A stretch of DNA of 64,000 bases, from positions 1-64,000 of the forward strand of contig CAWATZ010000006.1 in NCBI GenBank assembly GCA_963784995.1, in the 5' to 3' direction. The DNA comes from CAWATZ01 sp963784995 (GTDB taxonomy: Bacteria; Planctomycetota; Planctomycetia; Gemmatales; Gemmataceae). Made by a program: the position numbers and the translations under genes. The notes beneath the pieces were generated by a model, which saw only the letters and a list, made by a program, of their open reading frames with translations, was not told the origin of the DNA and made no database searches. Below, in pieces: positions 26,999 through 40,847 of the stretch. Position 1 is the first letter of the stretch. The number at the start of each line of letters is the position of its first letter.

Positions 26999-27513
26999 GC
27001 CTCGCCATCCCCCCAAGGAACCGGATTCTCTCCCGGGAACGTCCATTCTTCAGGATTATCGGCACAACCGGCGGAAGAGGTGCAACCAATTCAATCGGCA
27101 AGACCGGCAATCTCGGAGCGGATTCCCTGTGGGCAGCTCCACAATTCCGGGGTGGAGCGCTTTTTTCTGTTCTTCTCCTTGTCCTTTGTGCAGCATTCTT
27201 TTACAATGCCCCTACCTGGCTTCTCTCCTTACCAGGTTGTTATGAATTGGATCGCTGACTCCTACCCCATACACGGACCACCGCAAGGGTCGTCTGTGTC
27301 CCGCCAAGTTAGGAAGCGATTGGTTAACCCACCCCAAACGAACTATCATAACGATTGATCGTTTGCTCTCAACACCCACCAGCCCGGAACAGCAGGCCCC
27401 CAGGCGAATTCCGGGTCCGGGTCTTCGCGTTGGCCTTGCAGTTGCCGCGAAGGATGAGACCGGCCGATACTCCGGAAGATGTCGGCGGTTTAGTCAAAGA
27501 GAGAGGAACCACG
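26999..27513. other. Divergent intergenic region
   Basis: Between the outer-membrane factor start and the lipoprotein start I see no supported gene. The part 27230-27370 is lower in GC than its surroundings and likely holds promoters for the rightward lipoprotein/DUF1559 unit, but no consensus hexamer pair is clear enough to place. Confidence 0.4.
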
Positions 27514-27978
27514 ATGGCTGATCCGTTGCCAACGTCTCGTATGCTGTCCCGCTGCCGGTTGTTGCTGCTTCTGCTGCTCAGCTTGCTGGTGGCGTCGTGC
27601 CAGAGAGGGGTGAAGTTCAAGACGGTCTATCCAGTCAAGGGGCGGGTGCTGGTCAACGGCAAGCCCGCCGAGGGCGTCACCGTGATGTTCAACCTCTTGA
27701 ATGATCCGTCCCTGACGGACCCGAGCGAACTGTACGTCAAGCCGAAGGGCAAGACGGATGCCGAAGGCTGGTTCACCCTGACCACCTACAAGGGGAACGA
27801 TGGGATTCCGGCAGGGAACTATGCCGTGACGCTGTTCTGGGTGCCCAAGGGTTTCGCGGGGGACTTTGACAAGGCCAACAAGCTCCCCGCACGCTACAAG
27901 GACCCCGAGACCTCGGAGATCAAGGTCACAATCGCCGCGAAGAACAACGTCCTGGAACCGTTTGACCTGCACGATTGA
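27514..27978 (+). CDS. Planctomycete lipoprotein with transthyretin/Ig-like domain
   Basis: The ATG at 27514 is preceded by GAGAGGAA. The 154-residue product starts with a leucine-rich signal and lipobox LLVASC. YPVKGRVLVNGKPAEGVTVM follows, and later KGKTDAEGWFTLTTYKGNDG and GIPAGNYAVTLFW. This beta-sandwich pattern recurs in small planctomycete lipoproteins that sit next to DUF1559 genes, as here. The product is expected to be on the outer face of a membrane. Function unknown; co-occurrence implies a role with the pseudopilin-like neighbour. Confidence 0.85.
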   Translation: MADPLPTSRMLSRCRLLLLLLLSLLVASCQRGVKFKTVYPVKGRVLVNGKPAEGVTVMFNLLNDPSLTDPSELYVKPKGKTDAEGWFTLTTYKGNDGIPAGNYAVTLFWVPKGFAGDFDKANKLPARYKDPETSEIKVTIAAKNNVLEPFDLHD

Positions 27979-28051
27979 GAGCTGCGCGAGGGGCTCGCAG
28001 TTGCCTGGCGCGGGTGGCCCTCACCACCAAGAAACTCCCAAGGAGAGAGCC

Positions 28052-29092
28052 GTGCCAATGAAATGCCGCAGAGCCAGTGGTTTCACGCTGATTGAGCTGC
28101 TGGTGGTGATTGCCATCATCGCCATCCTGATCGGCCTGCTCTTGCCCGCCGTCCAGAAGGTGCGCGAGTCGGCCGCACGCACGCAGTGCCAGAACAACCT
28201 CAAGCAAATCGGCCTGGCCCTGCACAACTATGCCACGGCCAATGGCTATTTGCCGCCGCTGGCCGTCTTTCCGGTTGCGGGTCAGTCCTTGCCCGCGGGG
28301 TTGACGGGCAATCCCCAGAGCAGCTGGGTTCCTTTTATCCTCTCCTACGTCGAGCAGGGCGTCCTCGCGGCGGAGTATGACCTGACTCAGCCCTGGTACT
28401 CAGCAGCCAATCGGACGGTCTCATCGACAACGGTGAAACTGTTTCTTTGCCCGTCCACGCCAAGCTATCCGAATCCGTACAAGGAGATCTACGTGGGGAT
28501 CACCGGCTTTCCGGAGAACGGGACAGTCTACGGCATGTCGGGGGATTATGGTGGCTTCGGAGGAAACGAAGGAGGCAACGCCACGACCAGCGGCACGAGC
28601 GGCTATCCTTTCCTCTATTTCCCCGGACAGTATCAGCTGCCTGTCTCCGCAAGCCCCAAAATGCCCTACCCGTATGGGTTAAGCCCGAACCTCTCGGCCA
28701 TGGCTGTCAATGCGGCGGTGCCGATCACGAACATCACAGACGGCACCTCGAATACGATGATCGTCGGCGAATGCGCCGGTCGCGGCAACACCTACGTCCT
28801 GAGCACGAAAACCGGCACCTACAACGACACCGGCGCCTGGGCTGCCCCGGGGAGCAACATCAGTCCGCTGGGCTCCGCCTTCGATGGGACACACCCCAAC
28901 GGGCTGTTGGAAGGCGGTCCCTGCACCATGAATTGCACCAATGCCAACAACGTGTACAGCTTCCACACTGGGGGTTGCAACTTCCTCTTCGCGGACGGCT
29001 CGGTGCATTTCATCAATCAGAATCTCTCCTGGACCACGTTCGCCGCGCTGCTGACCGCGAATTACGGCGACACCGTCATCGGCAGTTTTTGA
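28052..29092 (+). CDS. DUF1559 protein with type IV pilin-like prepilin leader
   Basis: The GTG at 28052 lies 6 bases after AAGGAG and is my choice; the ATG at 28058 is the alternative. The N-terminus RASGFTLIELLVVIAIIAIL is a textbook prepilin cleavage/methylation motif (G before FTLIE). LLPAVQKVRESAARTQCQNN, the DUF1559 hallmark, follows. The C-terminal region contains NITDGTSNTMIVGE and then CNFLFADGSVHFIN, the so-called H-X9-DG signature. Such proteins are multiplied in planctomycetes; they are processed by prepilin peptidase and probably assemble into secretion pseudopili. Strongly linked with the lipoprotein gene 80 bases upstream. Confidence 0.93.
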   Translation: MPMKCRRASGFTLIELLVVIAIIAILIGLLLPAVQKVRESAARTQCQNNLKQIGLALHNYATANGYLPPLAVFPVAGQSLPAGLTGNPQSSWVPFILSYVEQGVLAAEYDLTQPWYSAANRTVSSTTVKLFLCPSTPSYPNPYKEIYVGITGFPENGTVYGMSGDYGGFGGNEGGNATTSGTSGYPFLYFPGQYQLPVSASPKMPYPYGLSPNLSAMAVNAAVPITNITDGTSNTMIVGECAGRGNTYVLSTKTGTYNDTGAWAAPGSNISPLGSAFDGTHPNGLLEGGPCTMNCTNANNVYSFHTGGCNFLFADGSVHFINQNLSWTTFAALLTANYGDTVIGSF

Positions 29093-29127
29093 GGCAAAGC
29101 AGTCCAGGGGAATCGAGGGGCCGAGCC

Positions 29128-30399
29128 ATGCTCTCAAGGCGTCTGTTTCTGGGTACAGTTGGGGCGAGCCTGGCGTGTGGCTCGCTGCGGGGCCTGGCGG
29201 AGCAGCCGGGCCAGCCGCGCAAGAAAATGGCCATCGTCACGACCGAGTGGCGTTACCGGTCGCACGCCTGGCACATGGGCGAGCGCTTCCTGGTCGGCTA
29301 TCCGATCAAGGGCGAATGGCATCGCCCGCCCTTCGACGTGGTCGCCGCTTACGTGGACCAGAAGCCGGACACCGATCTGAGCCGGAAACGGGCCGAGGAG
29401 TTCGGCTTCAAGATCTATCCAACCATTGCTCAGGCGCTGCGCTGCGGCGGCGACAAGCTGGCCGTGGATGCAGTGCTGACCATCGGCGAACACGGCGATT
29501 ATCCGAACAACAAGATCGGTCAGAAGCTCTATCCGCGCTACGAGTTCTTCAAGCAGGTCACCGACGTCTTCCAGAAGGACGGCCGGGCGGTGCCGGTCTT
29601 CAACGACAAGCACCTGTCGTGGAAATGGCAAAACGCCCAGGAGATGGTCGCCACGGCCCGCAAGCTCAAGTTCCCCCTGTTCGCGGGCTCGTCGCTGCCG
29701 GTCACCTGGCGGATGCCGGCGGTGGACATGCCGTATGGCGCGGAGGTGGAAGAGGTGATGTGCCTGGCCATGGGCAAGGTGGACAGCTACGACTTCCACG
29801 CTCTGGAGGTGATCCAGTGCATGGCCGAGCGGCGCAAGGGCGGCGAAACCGGTGTGGTCGCGCTCCAGGCCCTGCGCGGGCCGGCCGTGTGGAAAGCGCT
29901 GGAGGCGGGCAAGTGGTCGGCGGGCGGCTGGGACCCGAAACTGCTGGAGGCGTGCCTGTGCCGCAGCCAGACGCTTGCGCAGGCCCCGACCTACAGCCAG
30001 CGGCACCCGACCCTGGCGCAGATGCGGAAATGGGTCGAAGAGCCGGTCGCTTACCGCTTCGAGTACGCCGACGGTCTGAAGGCCACGATGCTGCTGATGA
30101 ACGGCCTGGTGGGGGACTTTACTTTCGCGGCCCGGCTCAAGGGCCTCGCCGAGCCGCTCTCGACGCTGTTTTACCTGCCGCCGGCCCCGAACATCGCCTA
30201 CTCGGCGGCGCTGATGTCCAAGGTGGAGGAAACGTTCGTGACGGGCAAGACGCCTTACCCGATCGAGCGGACGCTGCTGACGACCGGCCTGGTGGAAGCC
30301 GGGATGCAGTCGCTGGCCGCGGACCAGAAACGGCTCGAGACGCCGCACCTGGCGATCAAGTACGAGGCGCCGAAGGAATCGACGTTTGCGCGGAGTTGA
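29128..30399 (+). CDS. Tat-exported conserved protein (oxidoreductase-like, unknown substrate)
   Basis: The 423-residue product begins MLSRRLFLGTVGASLACG, a twin-arginine leader. The mature part opens KKMAIVTTEWRYRSHAWHMG and has FDVVAAYVDQKPDTDLSRKR, VDAVLTIGEHGDYPNNKIGQ and FPLFAGSSLPVTWR. Such sequences are widespread in planctomycetes and Verrucomicrobia, often without annotated function. The early beta-alpha pattern and conserved histidines suggest a sugar- or cofactor-binding enzyme folded before export. It follows the DUF1559 gene by 35 bases on the same strand. The symbol and reaction are unknown. Confidence 0.75.
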   Translation: MLSRRLFLGTVGASLACGSLRGLAEQPGQPRKKMAIVTTEWRYRSHAWHMGERFLVGYPIKGEWHRPPFDVVAAYVDQKPDTDLSRKRAEEFGFKIYPTIAQALRCGGDKLAVDAVLTIGEHGDYPNNKIGQKLYPRYEFFKQVTDVFQKDGRAVPVFNDKHLSWKWQNAQEMVATARKLKFPLFAGSSLPVTWRMPAVDMPYGAEVEEVMCLAMGKVDSYDFHALEVIQCMAERRKGGETGVVALQALRGPAVWKALEAGKWSAGGWDPKLLEACLCRSQTLAQAPTYSQRHPTLAQMRKWVEEPVAYRFEYADGLKATMLLMNGLVGDFTFAARLKGLAEPLSTLFYLPPAPNIAYSAALMSKVEETFVTGKTPYPIERTLLTTGLVEAGMQSLAADQKRLETPHLAIKYEAPKESTFARS

Positions 30400-30406
30400 A
30401 CCGTTT

Positions 30407-30432
30407 CCGTGGGTGCGCTGCGCGACCCACGG
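30407..30432. terminator. Hairpin between convergent genes
   Basis: CCGTGGGT and ACCCACGG pair around GCGCTGCGCG, which can itself fold. It starts 7 bases after the stop of the rightward gene and ends 18 bases before that of the leftward gene. No U-tract follows, so a bidirectional terminator is inferred from position only. Confidence 0.45.
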
Positions 30433-30450
30433 GGCCTGTCGGGACCGGCC

Positions 30451-31698
30451 TCACACAAACGCCGCCGCCACCGCGTTGGAAAGGTGAACCAGCCGCGAGT
30501 GGTTCTTCTCGTGGATGCCCGTGGTGAAGAGAATGCAGAACCCTTGCGTCCGCGGGTCAATCCAGACCATCGTTCCCGTCGCCCCGGTGTGGCCGAAGAC
30601 GTGTCTGCCTAGCAGGTCGCCCCAGCTGTCCGGATTGCCGGGATGGTTGAGCCGCCAACCCAGTCCCCAGGGCTGAGTCCGGCGGACCGGCTCGGGCAGG
30701 TCGGGCAGATCGTCCAGACGGTTGGTGGTCATCATCCGGACCGCGGCCGGCGACAGTAACTGCACGTCTCCCCAGCGTCCTCCCGAGAGCATTAGCTGAC
30801 AGATCACCGCGAACTCCTCCGGCGTGCTGTACAGGCCGCCCCAGGGCACGCCCAGCTGCTGCCAGTAGTCGCTGTTCCAGTCGAAATCGCTGTTGGCCTG
30901 GTAATCGGGGACCTGCACGCGGATCAGCCGTTCGCGTGGAAAGCCGCGCGAACCGAGCGCGGTCGATTTCAGTCCCAGCGGCGCGAAGATCTCGCGGCGC
31001 AAGAACTCGGCAATCGCCAGGCCGGACAGGCGCTGGATGATCTCCGCCACGACGGCCGTGCCCATGCTCTGGTAGCTGAGCCTGGTTCCCGCCTTGAACA
31101 TCGGCACGGTATCACCGACGGCCCCTTCGAGGAACTTCTTTAGCGGCGCATGCTGGCGGCGCAACTCGGTGTTGTTCTCCAGCATGTCGGGCAGGCCCGA
31201 AGTGTGCGTGAACAGATGGTGGACGAGGACGTCCTCCTTGCCGTGGCCCTTGAACTCGGAGACGTAGCGGACCACGTGATCCGTCAGGTTCAGCTGGCCG
31301 CGCTCGACCAGCAGCATGGCGCCCAGGTAGGTGATTGGCTTGGTGATGGACGCAAGCAGGAACATGCCGTCCTTGCGGATCGGCGGGGCGTCCGGCTCCG
31401 GACCCTGCCGGCCGAAGAACCGCGGCGGCACGATTTTCCCGTTTCGGCCCACCAGGATGCTGCCGCCGGGGATGGGACTGTCGCGCCCGGTAGTCCACTT
31501 CTCCAGCAGGTCGTACGCCGTCTGCAGGCGGCGCGGATCGAGACCAATCTCCTCCGGCTTCGCCTGCGGCAACGCGGTAGGTTTGGCCGGGGCGTCGGCG
31601 GCTTGACCCACGACTCCGCTGGCGAGCACCGTGATTCCCACAGCCCCAGCCGCGCAGACAATGTCCCGTCGAGTCGGTTGTGATTCTGCGTTCATCAT
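30451..31698 (-). CDS. Serine hydrolase, class C beta-lactamase/esterase family
   Basis: A Tat leader (TRRDIVCAAGAVGITVLASG) is followed by a catalytic domain of about 370 residues. The nucleophile motif SxxK is SITK at 117-120. The second motif is YQS at 209-211, where class C enzymes have YxN. The third is HTG in GHTGATGTMVW. HLFTHTSGLPD is the usual block around residue 165. This family includes EstB-type esterases, D-aminopeptidases and penicillin-binding proteins; antibiotic hydrolysis cannot be assumed. The protein is exported. A large inverted repeat separates it from the MFS gene upstream. Confidence 0.9.
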   Translation of the reverse strand: MMNAESQPTRRDIVCAAGAVGITVLASGVVGQAADAPAKPTALPQAKPEEIGLDPRRLQTAYDLLEKWTTGRDSPIPGGSILVGRNGKIVPPRFFGRQGPEPDAPPIRKDGMFLLASITKPITYLGAMLLVERGQLNLTDHVVRYVSEFKGHGKEDVLVHHLFTHTSGLPDMLENNTELRRQHAPLKKFLEGAVGDTVPMFKAGTRLSYQSMGTAVVAEIIQRLSGLAIAEFLRREIFAPLGLKSTALGSRGFPRERLIRVQVPDYQANSDFDWNSDYWQQLGVPWGGLYSTPEEFAVICQLMLSGGRWGDVQLLSPAAVRMMTTNRLDDLPDLPEPVRRTQPWGLGWRLNHPGNPDSWGDLLGRHVFGHTGATGTMVWIDPRTQGFCILFTTGIHEKNHSRLVHLSNAVAAAFV

Positions 31699-31731
31699 CT
31701 CTCCTCTTCGATTCGCACCAATGCCTTTTTC

Positions 31732-31878
31732 TCCCCTCTCCCCTTGTGGGAGAGGGGCTGGGGGGTGAGGGGTTGCTTTTGATTTATCGTTTCGCGCTCA
31801 CCCGGCCGAGCGCGAAACGATAAATCAAGGCGGCAAACCCCTCACCCCCAACCCCCTCACCCACAAGGGGAGAGGGGA
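31732..31878. repeat. Large imperfect inverted repeat
   Basis: The left part (CTCTCCCCTTGTGGGAGAGG, then a block through GATTTATCGTTTCGCG) pairs with the right part (CGCGAAACGATAAATC through CACAAGGGGAGAGG). Arms are about 70 bases with a few mismatches. It lies 9 bases after the MFS stop codon and before the hydrolase start on the same strand. Confidence 0.85.
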
Positions 31879-31886
31879 GCTTGCTC

Positions 31887-33206
31887 TCACGAGCCCCAGC
31901 TTCGCAAACGCTCCACGCTCGCGCGGTAGGGTTTCAGACTCAAGAACAGCAGCACCAGCGCGATCAGCTCCGCGCTGACGGTGACAATCAGCAGCGAGTA
32001 GCGCACCGCCTGCCTGTCCCGGAACACGTGGTCGGTGAACAGGGCGACGGCCGTGGGTCCGAGCCCCAGTCCCAGCAGGTTGACGACGAACAGGTAGATC
32101 GCGGACGCTTGTCCGCGCATGGCGTTGGGCATGATCTCCTGGATCGCGGCCGGCGCCACGCCGAAGGGCATGCTCAGGAAGAACACCACGAACACCAGCA
32201 GCACCACGGCGACATTGGCGCCCCCCAGCGGAAAGAACACGCCGACCGGGATGACGGCCAGGGTGGCGAACAGGCTCACGCGCATTGGCGCGTCGGTCAG
32301 ACCAGTCCGGGCCAACCGATCGGAGAGCCAGCCGCCGCAGACGATCCCCAGGGAGCCGAACACCATGACAATGCTGCCGTAGACGATGCCGACGTCGGCC
32401 GCCTTCCAGCCATAGGTACGGATGAAAAAGGTCGGAATAAAGGCGGCGCCGCCATAGGAGGCGAAGGCGAGCATCGCGAAGCCGACGTTGTGGTAAACCA
32501 CCGTTGCTCGGTTGGCGAGCAGGTAGCGGGCGACCTCGCGCAGAGGAACCTGGACGCCGGCTCCAATACCGCGTCGAGCAGGTTCGCGGATGGCCAGGGC
32601 CATCACACTGAACAGCATCCCCGCGGCGCCAAGGATGAAGAAGATGAGCTGCCAGGGGCGAACCGCGCCCAGCAGCGGCAGCTCGATTTCGCCCTGCGCC
32701 CCGGCCCAGCGGATGATCACCCCTCCGAGCACCAAGGCGAGGCCGGAGCCGAGGAAGATGCCCATCGAATAGACGCTGATCGCCGTGGCCCGCGTCTCCT
32801 TCGGAAAGCTGTCGGCGATCAGCGAATAGGCCGAGGGCGAAAGCGTCGCCTCGCCCACGCCGACGCCGAAGCGGGCCAGCATCAGCTGCCAGTAGTGGCG
32901 AGCCAACCCACAGTTGGCGGTCATCAAGCTCCAGAAGAAGACGCCGACGGCGACGAGGCCGCGACGGCTTGTCGAGTCCGCCAGCCGGCCCAGGGGAATG
33001 CCGCAGACCGTGTAGAAGAGAGCGAAGCTGAAACCCATGAGCAGACTCATCTGCGTATCGTCAATGTCCAGATCGCGGCAGATGGGCTCCACCAGGAGAG
33101 TGAGGATTTGCCGGTCGATGAAGGAGAAGACGTAAGCGACCAGCAGGATGGCCACAGCGGTCCAGGCGATGCCGGGAGCGGGATAACCCTCTTTGTCGCG
33201 ATTCAT
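31887..33206 (-). CDS. MFS transporter
   Basis: The ATG at 33206 follows GGGAG by 6-7 bases. The 439-residue product has twelve predicted helices. VAYVFSFIDRQILTLLVEPI forms helix 1, and GIPLGRLADSTSRRGLVAVG is the MFS loop 2-3 motif (GxLaDrxxrR type). ARFGVGVGEATLSPSAYSLI is motif C-like and typical of the spinster/ACS-like group of MFS exporters. Substrate unknown; members of this group move lipids, aromatic acids or organic anions. The kinase gene upstream ends 41 bases before it on the same strand, so cotranscription is possible. Confidence 0.9.
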   Translation of the reverse strand: MNRDKEGYPAPGIAWTAVAILLVAYVFSFIDRQILTLLVEPICRDLDIDDTQMSLLMGFSFALFYTVCGIPLGRLADSTSRRGLVAVGVFFWSLMTANCGLARHYWQLMLARFGVGVGEATLSPSAYSLIADSFPKETRATAISVYSMGIFLGSGLALVLGGVIIRWAGAQGEIELPLLGAVRPWQLIFFILGAAGMLFSVMALAIREPARRGIGAGVQVPLREVARYLLANRATVVYHNVGFAMLAFASYGGAAFIPTFFIRTYGWKAADVGIVYGSIVMVFGSLGIVCGGWLSDRLARTGLTDAPMRVSLFATLAVIPVGVFFPLGGANVAVVLLVFVVFFLSMPFGVAPAAIQEIMPNAMRGQASAIYLFVVNLLGLGLGPTAVALFTDHVFRDRQAVRYSLLIVTVSAELIALVLLFLSLKPYRASVERLRSWGS

Positions 33207-33247
33207 GGTGTTCTCCCATTGCAGGTGGAAACCGATGGCGTCCCGCG

Positions 33248-36813
<3,566 letters not shown>

Positions 36814-36859
36814 TGGCTGGCTCTCTCCTGTTCTGGGTGCAGCAAAGTGAAATCCCGCT

Positions 36860-39800
36860 TCAGGACATTTCCTCCAGCAGCGCCCGCGCCGCCTGGAGAT
36901 CGGCAGTGTCGAACCCTTCCGTGAACCAGCCGTAAAGCTCGGCCAGTTGCCGGCGGGCTTCCTCCTTGCGCCCCTGGGTCCGCAGCAGACGGGCCAGGCT
37001 CAGCGTGGCTCGCAGCTCAAGCATTTTTGCACTCTGACGGCGTGCTGTTTCGATGGCCTGACGGAAGCAATCCTCGGCTTCCTCTTGTCCGGAAATCCCG
37101 AGTTTCGTCTGTTTTGCGTAGCCAGAGGTTGCTTGTTTCAGGAGCAACTCACCCTTGAGGCGCTGAACCTCCACCAGGTAATGAGCGATTCCTTTTCGCT
37201 GAATCGAGAGGGATTCCTCCAGGAGGACAAGCCCTTCCTCCACTCGGTTTCTCTGTCCCAACGCTTCGGCCGCCAGGGCCAGGATGCGCGGCAGGGCCGT
37301 TTCGGTACCCGTTTGACGGAGTGCAGCGAGCGCTTCCTGCACCTGGTCGATGCCGCCGGGCTCTTTCCCTTGCACGGCTCGAGCCCAGACGTGAAACGCG
37401 AGTGCATAAGCCTTCCAGAAAGTGAGGCCATGTTCTTCCGCCAGCTTCAGGGCCTCGGACGAATACTGCTCAACGCTCGCCGGATCCTTCAGCTGAACCG
37501 AGAAGCTGGCGATGGCGATCAGAGCGACGGCTCGGGCAGGAGAGGCACTCTCTCGGCCCAAAGCCAGGAGGCTCGGGAGCAGCGCCCGCGCCTGATCGGG
37601 GTAGCCCAGAAACCAAAGAGACAACGCCGAATACACGCGACAACCGACGGTGGGATTGCTGCCCAATGCGAAGGCGGGAGATTCCATGGTGCGGGGTCGA
37701 TCCAGGGCAATGACCTTGCGAAAGTGTTCGAGAGCCTGGGCGAACTCTCCCTGGCAGAAGCGGTTGTGTCCGGCGGCAAAGTGAGCCTCGAAAAGGAGGC
37801 TCTCGTTGCCGGCGCCCTGGGCAATCTGGAGCATTTGCTCGGCCCGGTCATTCGCTTTGCTGATCTTCACTTGGTGCAGCGAAATGAACCACGCCCCCGC
37901 GAGCGCTCGAAACGTTTGCGAACTGTCTCCCGTTTGCTGGCAGAGTTCCAGGCCTCGCTCGTAGACCTGCTCCGCTTCCGGGTCTCCCAGCCCCCTGGTC
38001 ACGAGCAGAGCCGTGCCCAAAACGTCCAGCAGCGAAATCTCTTGTTGAGTTCTCTCCGAATCATTCGGAACTTTGGCAAGCAACTCCAGCCCCCGGCGAG
38101 CCAGCGCAACCACCTCCTGAAAACCATGAATGCCGGCTGCCCGCCGAGCTGCCAGCAAGAAATAATGAATGGCGCGCTTCCAATCGCGGGCAGCCTCGAA
38201 CAGGAATGCCAGCTCGGAAGCGACCGTTTCCGCCTGCTTGTCCACGAGGAAGGTGAGGATGGCCTGGGCCACGGCTGCGCTCAACGCCCCTTTGCGTGCC
38301 GGCCGCAGCGAAGTGTACAGGGCATTCTGGTAAAGGACGTGGACGAAAGCGTAGCGGAGGGTCAACGTTCCGTCAGGAAACTCCTGCTCGCGGAGATGCC
38401 GGACGAAGGCGAAGTCGCGTTCCAGCACTTCCAGGCGTTCCTCAATCTCCGCGGCGTCTCGCTCCAAGGCCCCGGCCACCACAGCCGAGTCGAACTCCTG
38501 GCCCTGGACGCTGGCCGCCACGAGCAGTTGCCGATCGGCCTCGCTCAACTGGTCGATCTTGCGCTGGACCATGCTGCGGACCGACTCGGGCAGCTCCCGG
38601 GCCAGGTCGGGAACGGCACGAGCCAGCACCCAGCGGCTACCCTCTTCGGCAAGGACGCCCTGGTCGCGCAGGTAGCGCAGCAGCTCCACCATGAACAGGG
38701 GATTGCCGCCCGTCCGGCCGTGCAGCAACTCCGTGAAGGCAGCTGGAAAGCAGTGTTCGGGGAAGGTGAGAGCCTGGTAGCGTTCCAGATCATCCCGGCT
38801 CAGCAGTTCCAGACTCAACTCGTGGAAGAGTCCGCGTGCTTGCAGGTCGCGTTTGAGGGCCAGGAACGGATGCTTGTTCAGCGCCAGATCCGCGGGGCGG
38901 TAGCTCAGGACCAGCAAGAGCCTCTGGCTGGCGACGCGGCCTCCCAGGTAGGCCAGCAGATCGATGGTGGAAACGTCGGCCCAGTGCAGATCCTCCAGGA
39001 ACAGCACCAGAGGCCGCTGGCGTGCGATCTCCTGGAGAAAGACGCCCAGCTCGCGCTTCATCCGCTCCGGCGAGGCGGAGCGCAGCTCCGCCGTCAGGCG
39101 TCCGAAGGAGGAATCGTCCGAGGTCGGCGGCAGAACCTGGACGTACCAGGTTGGGGCCAGCAGACGCAGAGTTTGGGCCGTCGTCTCGCGGCCTGCGCCC
39201 TGGAGCAGGCAGTCCAGCATCTCCAGCGACGGCGAGATAGGCCCCCGTGCCCGCCAGCCGTTCCGAGCAGCTCCCGCGGGCCACAGTGCAGGCCGTTGGT
39301 CCAGCGACGATTTCGGCGAGGAAGTCCTCGACCAGCGTGCTCTTGCCGATGCCAGGCTCACCGGCGAGGCCCAGCAGCAGGCCACGGCTGGCGCAGGCCG
39401 ACTCAAAGGCTGTCCGCAGCTCCGCACGTTCCTTGGCTCGACCCACGCTTTGGCGCCGAACGGACGGGGGCTGCGGTTGGCCCGGCCCGCTGCGAAGCAA
39501 CCGGAACACTCAACTCGGTCAGGACTCGATCAACCTCCGCGGCGGAAGGCCGCAGCCGAGCGTCCTTCTCCAGCATGGCCAGCAACAACGAATCCAGCAC
39601 CTGGGACACTGCTGGGTTCAACCGTGACAACCGGCAGAGGAGGACGCGAAAGGATGGCGTGCATCACTTCCAGCCGGGAAGCGGCCTGGAACGGATGCTG
39701 GCCGACGAGCAACTCGTACAGGACGAGTCCCAGCGAGAAGACGTCGCTTTGCTGTCCACGATTTCGCCGCGTGCCTGTTCGGGCGAGAGGTAACGCACCG

Positions 39801-40449
39801 TGCCCAGGATGGTCCCCGGACTGGTGATGTCCGTGGCTTGATCCGCCGCAGGCGCTTCGAGCTGGAAAGGGCGGGCCAGCCCAAAGTCGAGGACCTTGAG
39901 GTAGCCATCGGCGCGGACCATGAGGTTTTCGGGCTTGATGTCCCGATGGACAATCCCCGCCGCGTGAGCCGCTGCCAGGGCCCGGGCCGCCTGGCTTGCC
40001 CAGCCGGATCACCTCCGCCAGAGACGGCCTCTCGGCGAGCAGCGCTCGCAGCGTGCGGCCCTGAACCAGTTCCATGACGAAGAACGGCTGGCCTTCGATG
40101 TTCGCCCAGATCGTGGATGGTGCAGACGTGCGGATGGTTCAGAGCCGAGGCCAGGCGTGCTTCGCGCTGAAAGCGTGCCAGCGCGTCTCGATCGGCCGCG
40201 GCGCAGGTGGGCAGCACCTTGAGTGCGACCTCGCGTCCCAGGCGGGGATCGCGGGCCCGGTAGACCACGCCCATGCCGCCCCGGCCCAGCTCGCCCAAGA
40301 TCTCAAAGCCGCCGATGACTGACAGCGGTTGCTCGGCGCACGAGGCCGGCACGCCGCGGACGTGGCAAGTGGTCGCGAGTTCGGCCGCTCGCGCCGAGGG
40401 CTTATCCTCCGGAGAGTCACCCTGAGGTTCGTTGGCAGATTCGGCCATT
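36860..40449 (-). pseudogene. Tandem paralogue kinase-ATPase-TPR gene with several frame breaks
   Basis: The ATG at 40449 starts MAESANEPQGDSPEDKPSAR, almost identical to the neighbour's start. The kinase domain is then spread over all three frames. VCTIHDLGEH continues in another frame as MELVQGRTLRALLAERPS near 40080. IVHRDIKPENLMVRADGYLK lies in a third (39664-39921), and SLGLVLYELLVGQHPF returns to the second. Further shifts are near 39640, 39480 and 39235. From 39235 to 36860 the ATPase/TPR portion is one open frame of about 790 residues. Six indels in 1.2 kb mean either a dead kinase domain or poor local sequence. The downstream part could still be expressed. Confidence 0.75.
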
Positions 40450-40847
40450 GGTCGGCTTTCTCCTGTTCCGGGATGCCAGGACCGTTCTGCTTTCCACCTG
40501 CGCCGACCGCTTGCGCGGAAGAACAGCAAGGAACGCCGCCAAGAGCAAAGCGATTGTCCGGGCGGAAAGGGAAGCCCCATCCGGACTCAGTGCGAGAAAT
40601 TCGGGGACCAGCGCTCAGGGTCGGGATGGTTGACCTAGCATAGCAACCCCGGCGCGAAATAGCGAGACCCACGGCAGGACAGCTGCTTGCCTGACCGAGG
40701 GCCTCTGGCTTTCGCTCCGAACGTCCGTTGCCGGTTCTTGACCGCTGCTCGGGAAATGTGACGGCATGCGAATGGGTGAGGATTTTACTTGCGGCGTGCA
40801 AAGATCCAGCCCATAGTGAGGTCTGCTCGTCCTGTGGAGAATCGTTC
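40450..40847. other. Divergent intergenic region
   Basis: No gene is supported in these ~400 bases between the leftward kinase paralogue and the rightward hypothetical gene. It must hold promoters for both. No strong palindrome or consensus promoter stands out. Confidence 0.4.

Noticed and set aside
28447..29127. Upstream extension of the Tat-exported protein
   Set aside because: It overlaps the DUF1559 gene in another frame. The Tat leader at 29128 is the natural start.
30451..31698. Antibiotic-resistance beta-lactamase
   Set aside because: The SxxK/YxS/HTG pattern fits the broad serine-hydrolase family, with YxS instead of YxN. Resistance function is not supported.
36947..39793. Very long rightward open frame opposite the kinase paralogue
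   Set aside because: It is the antisense shadow of a conserved ATPase/TPR sequence, with no family match and no ribosome-binding site. The leftward reading has Walker A/B motifs.
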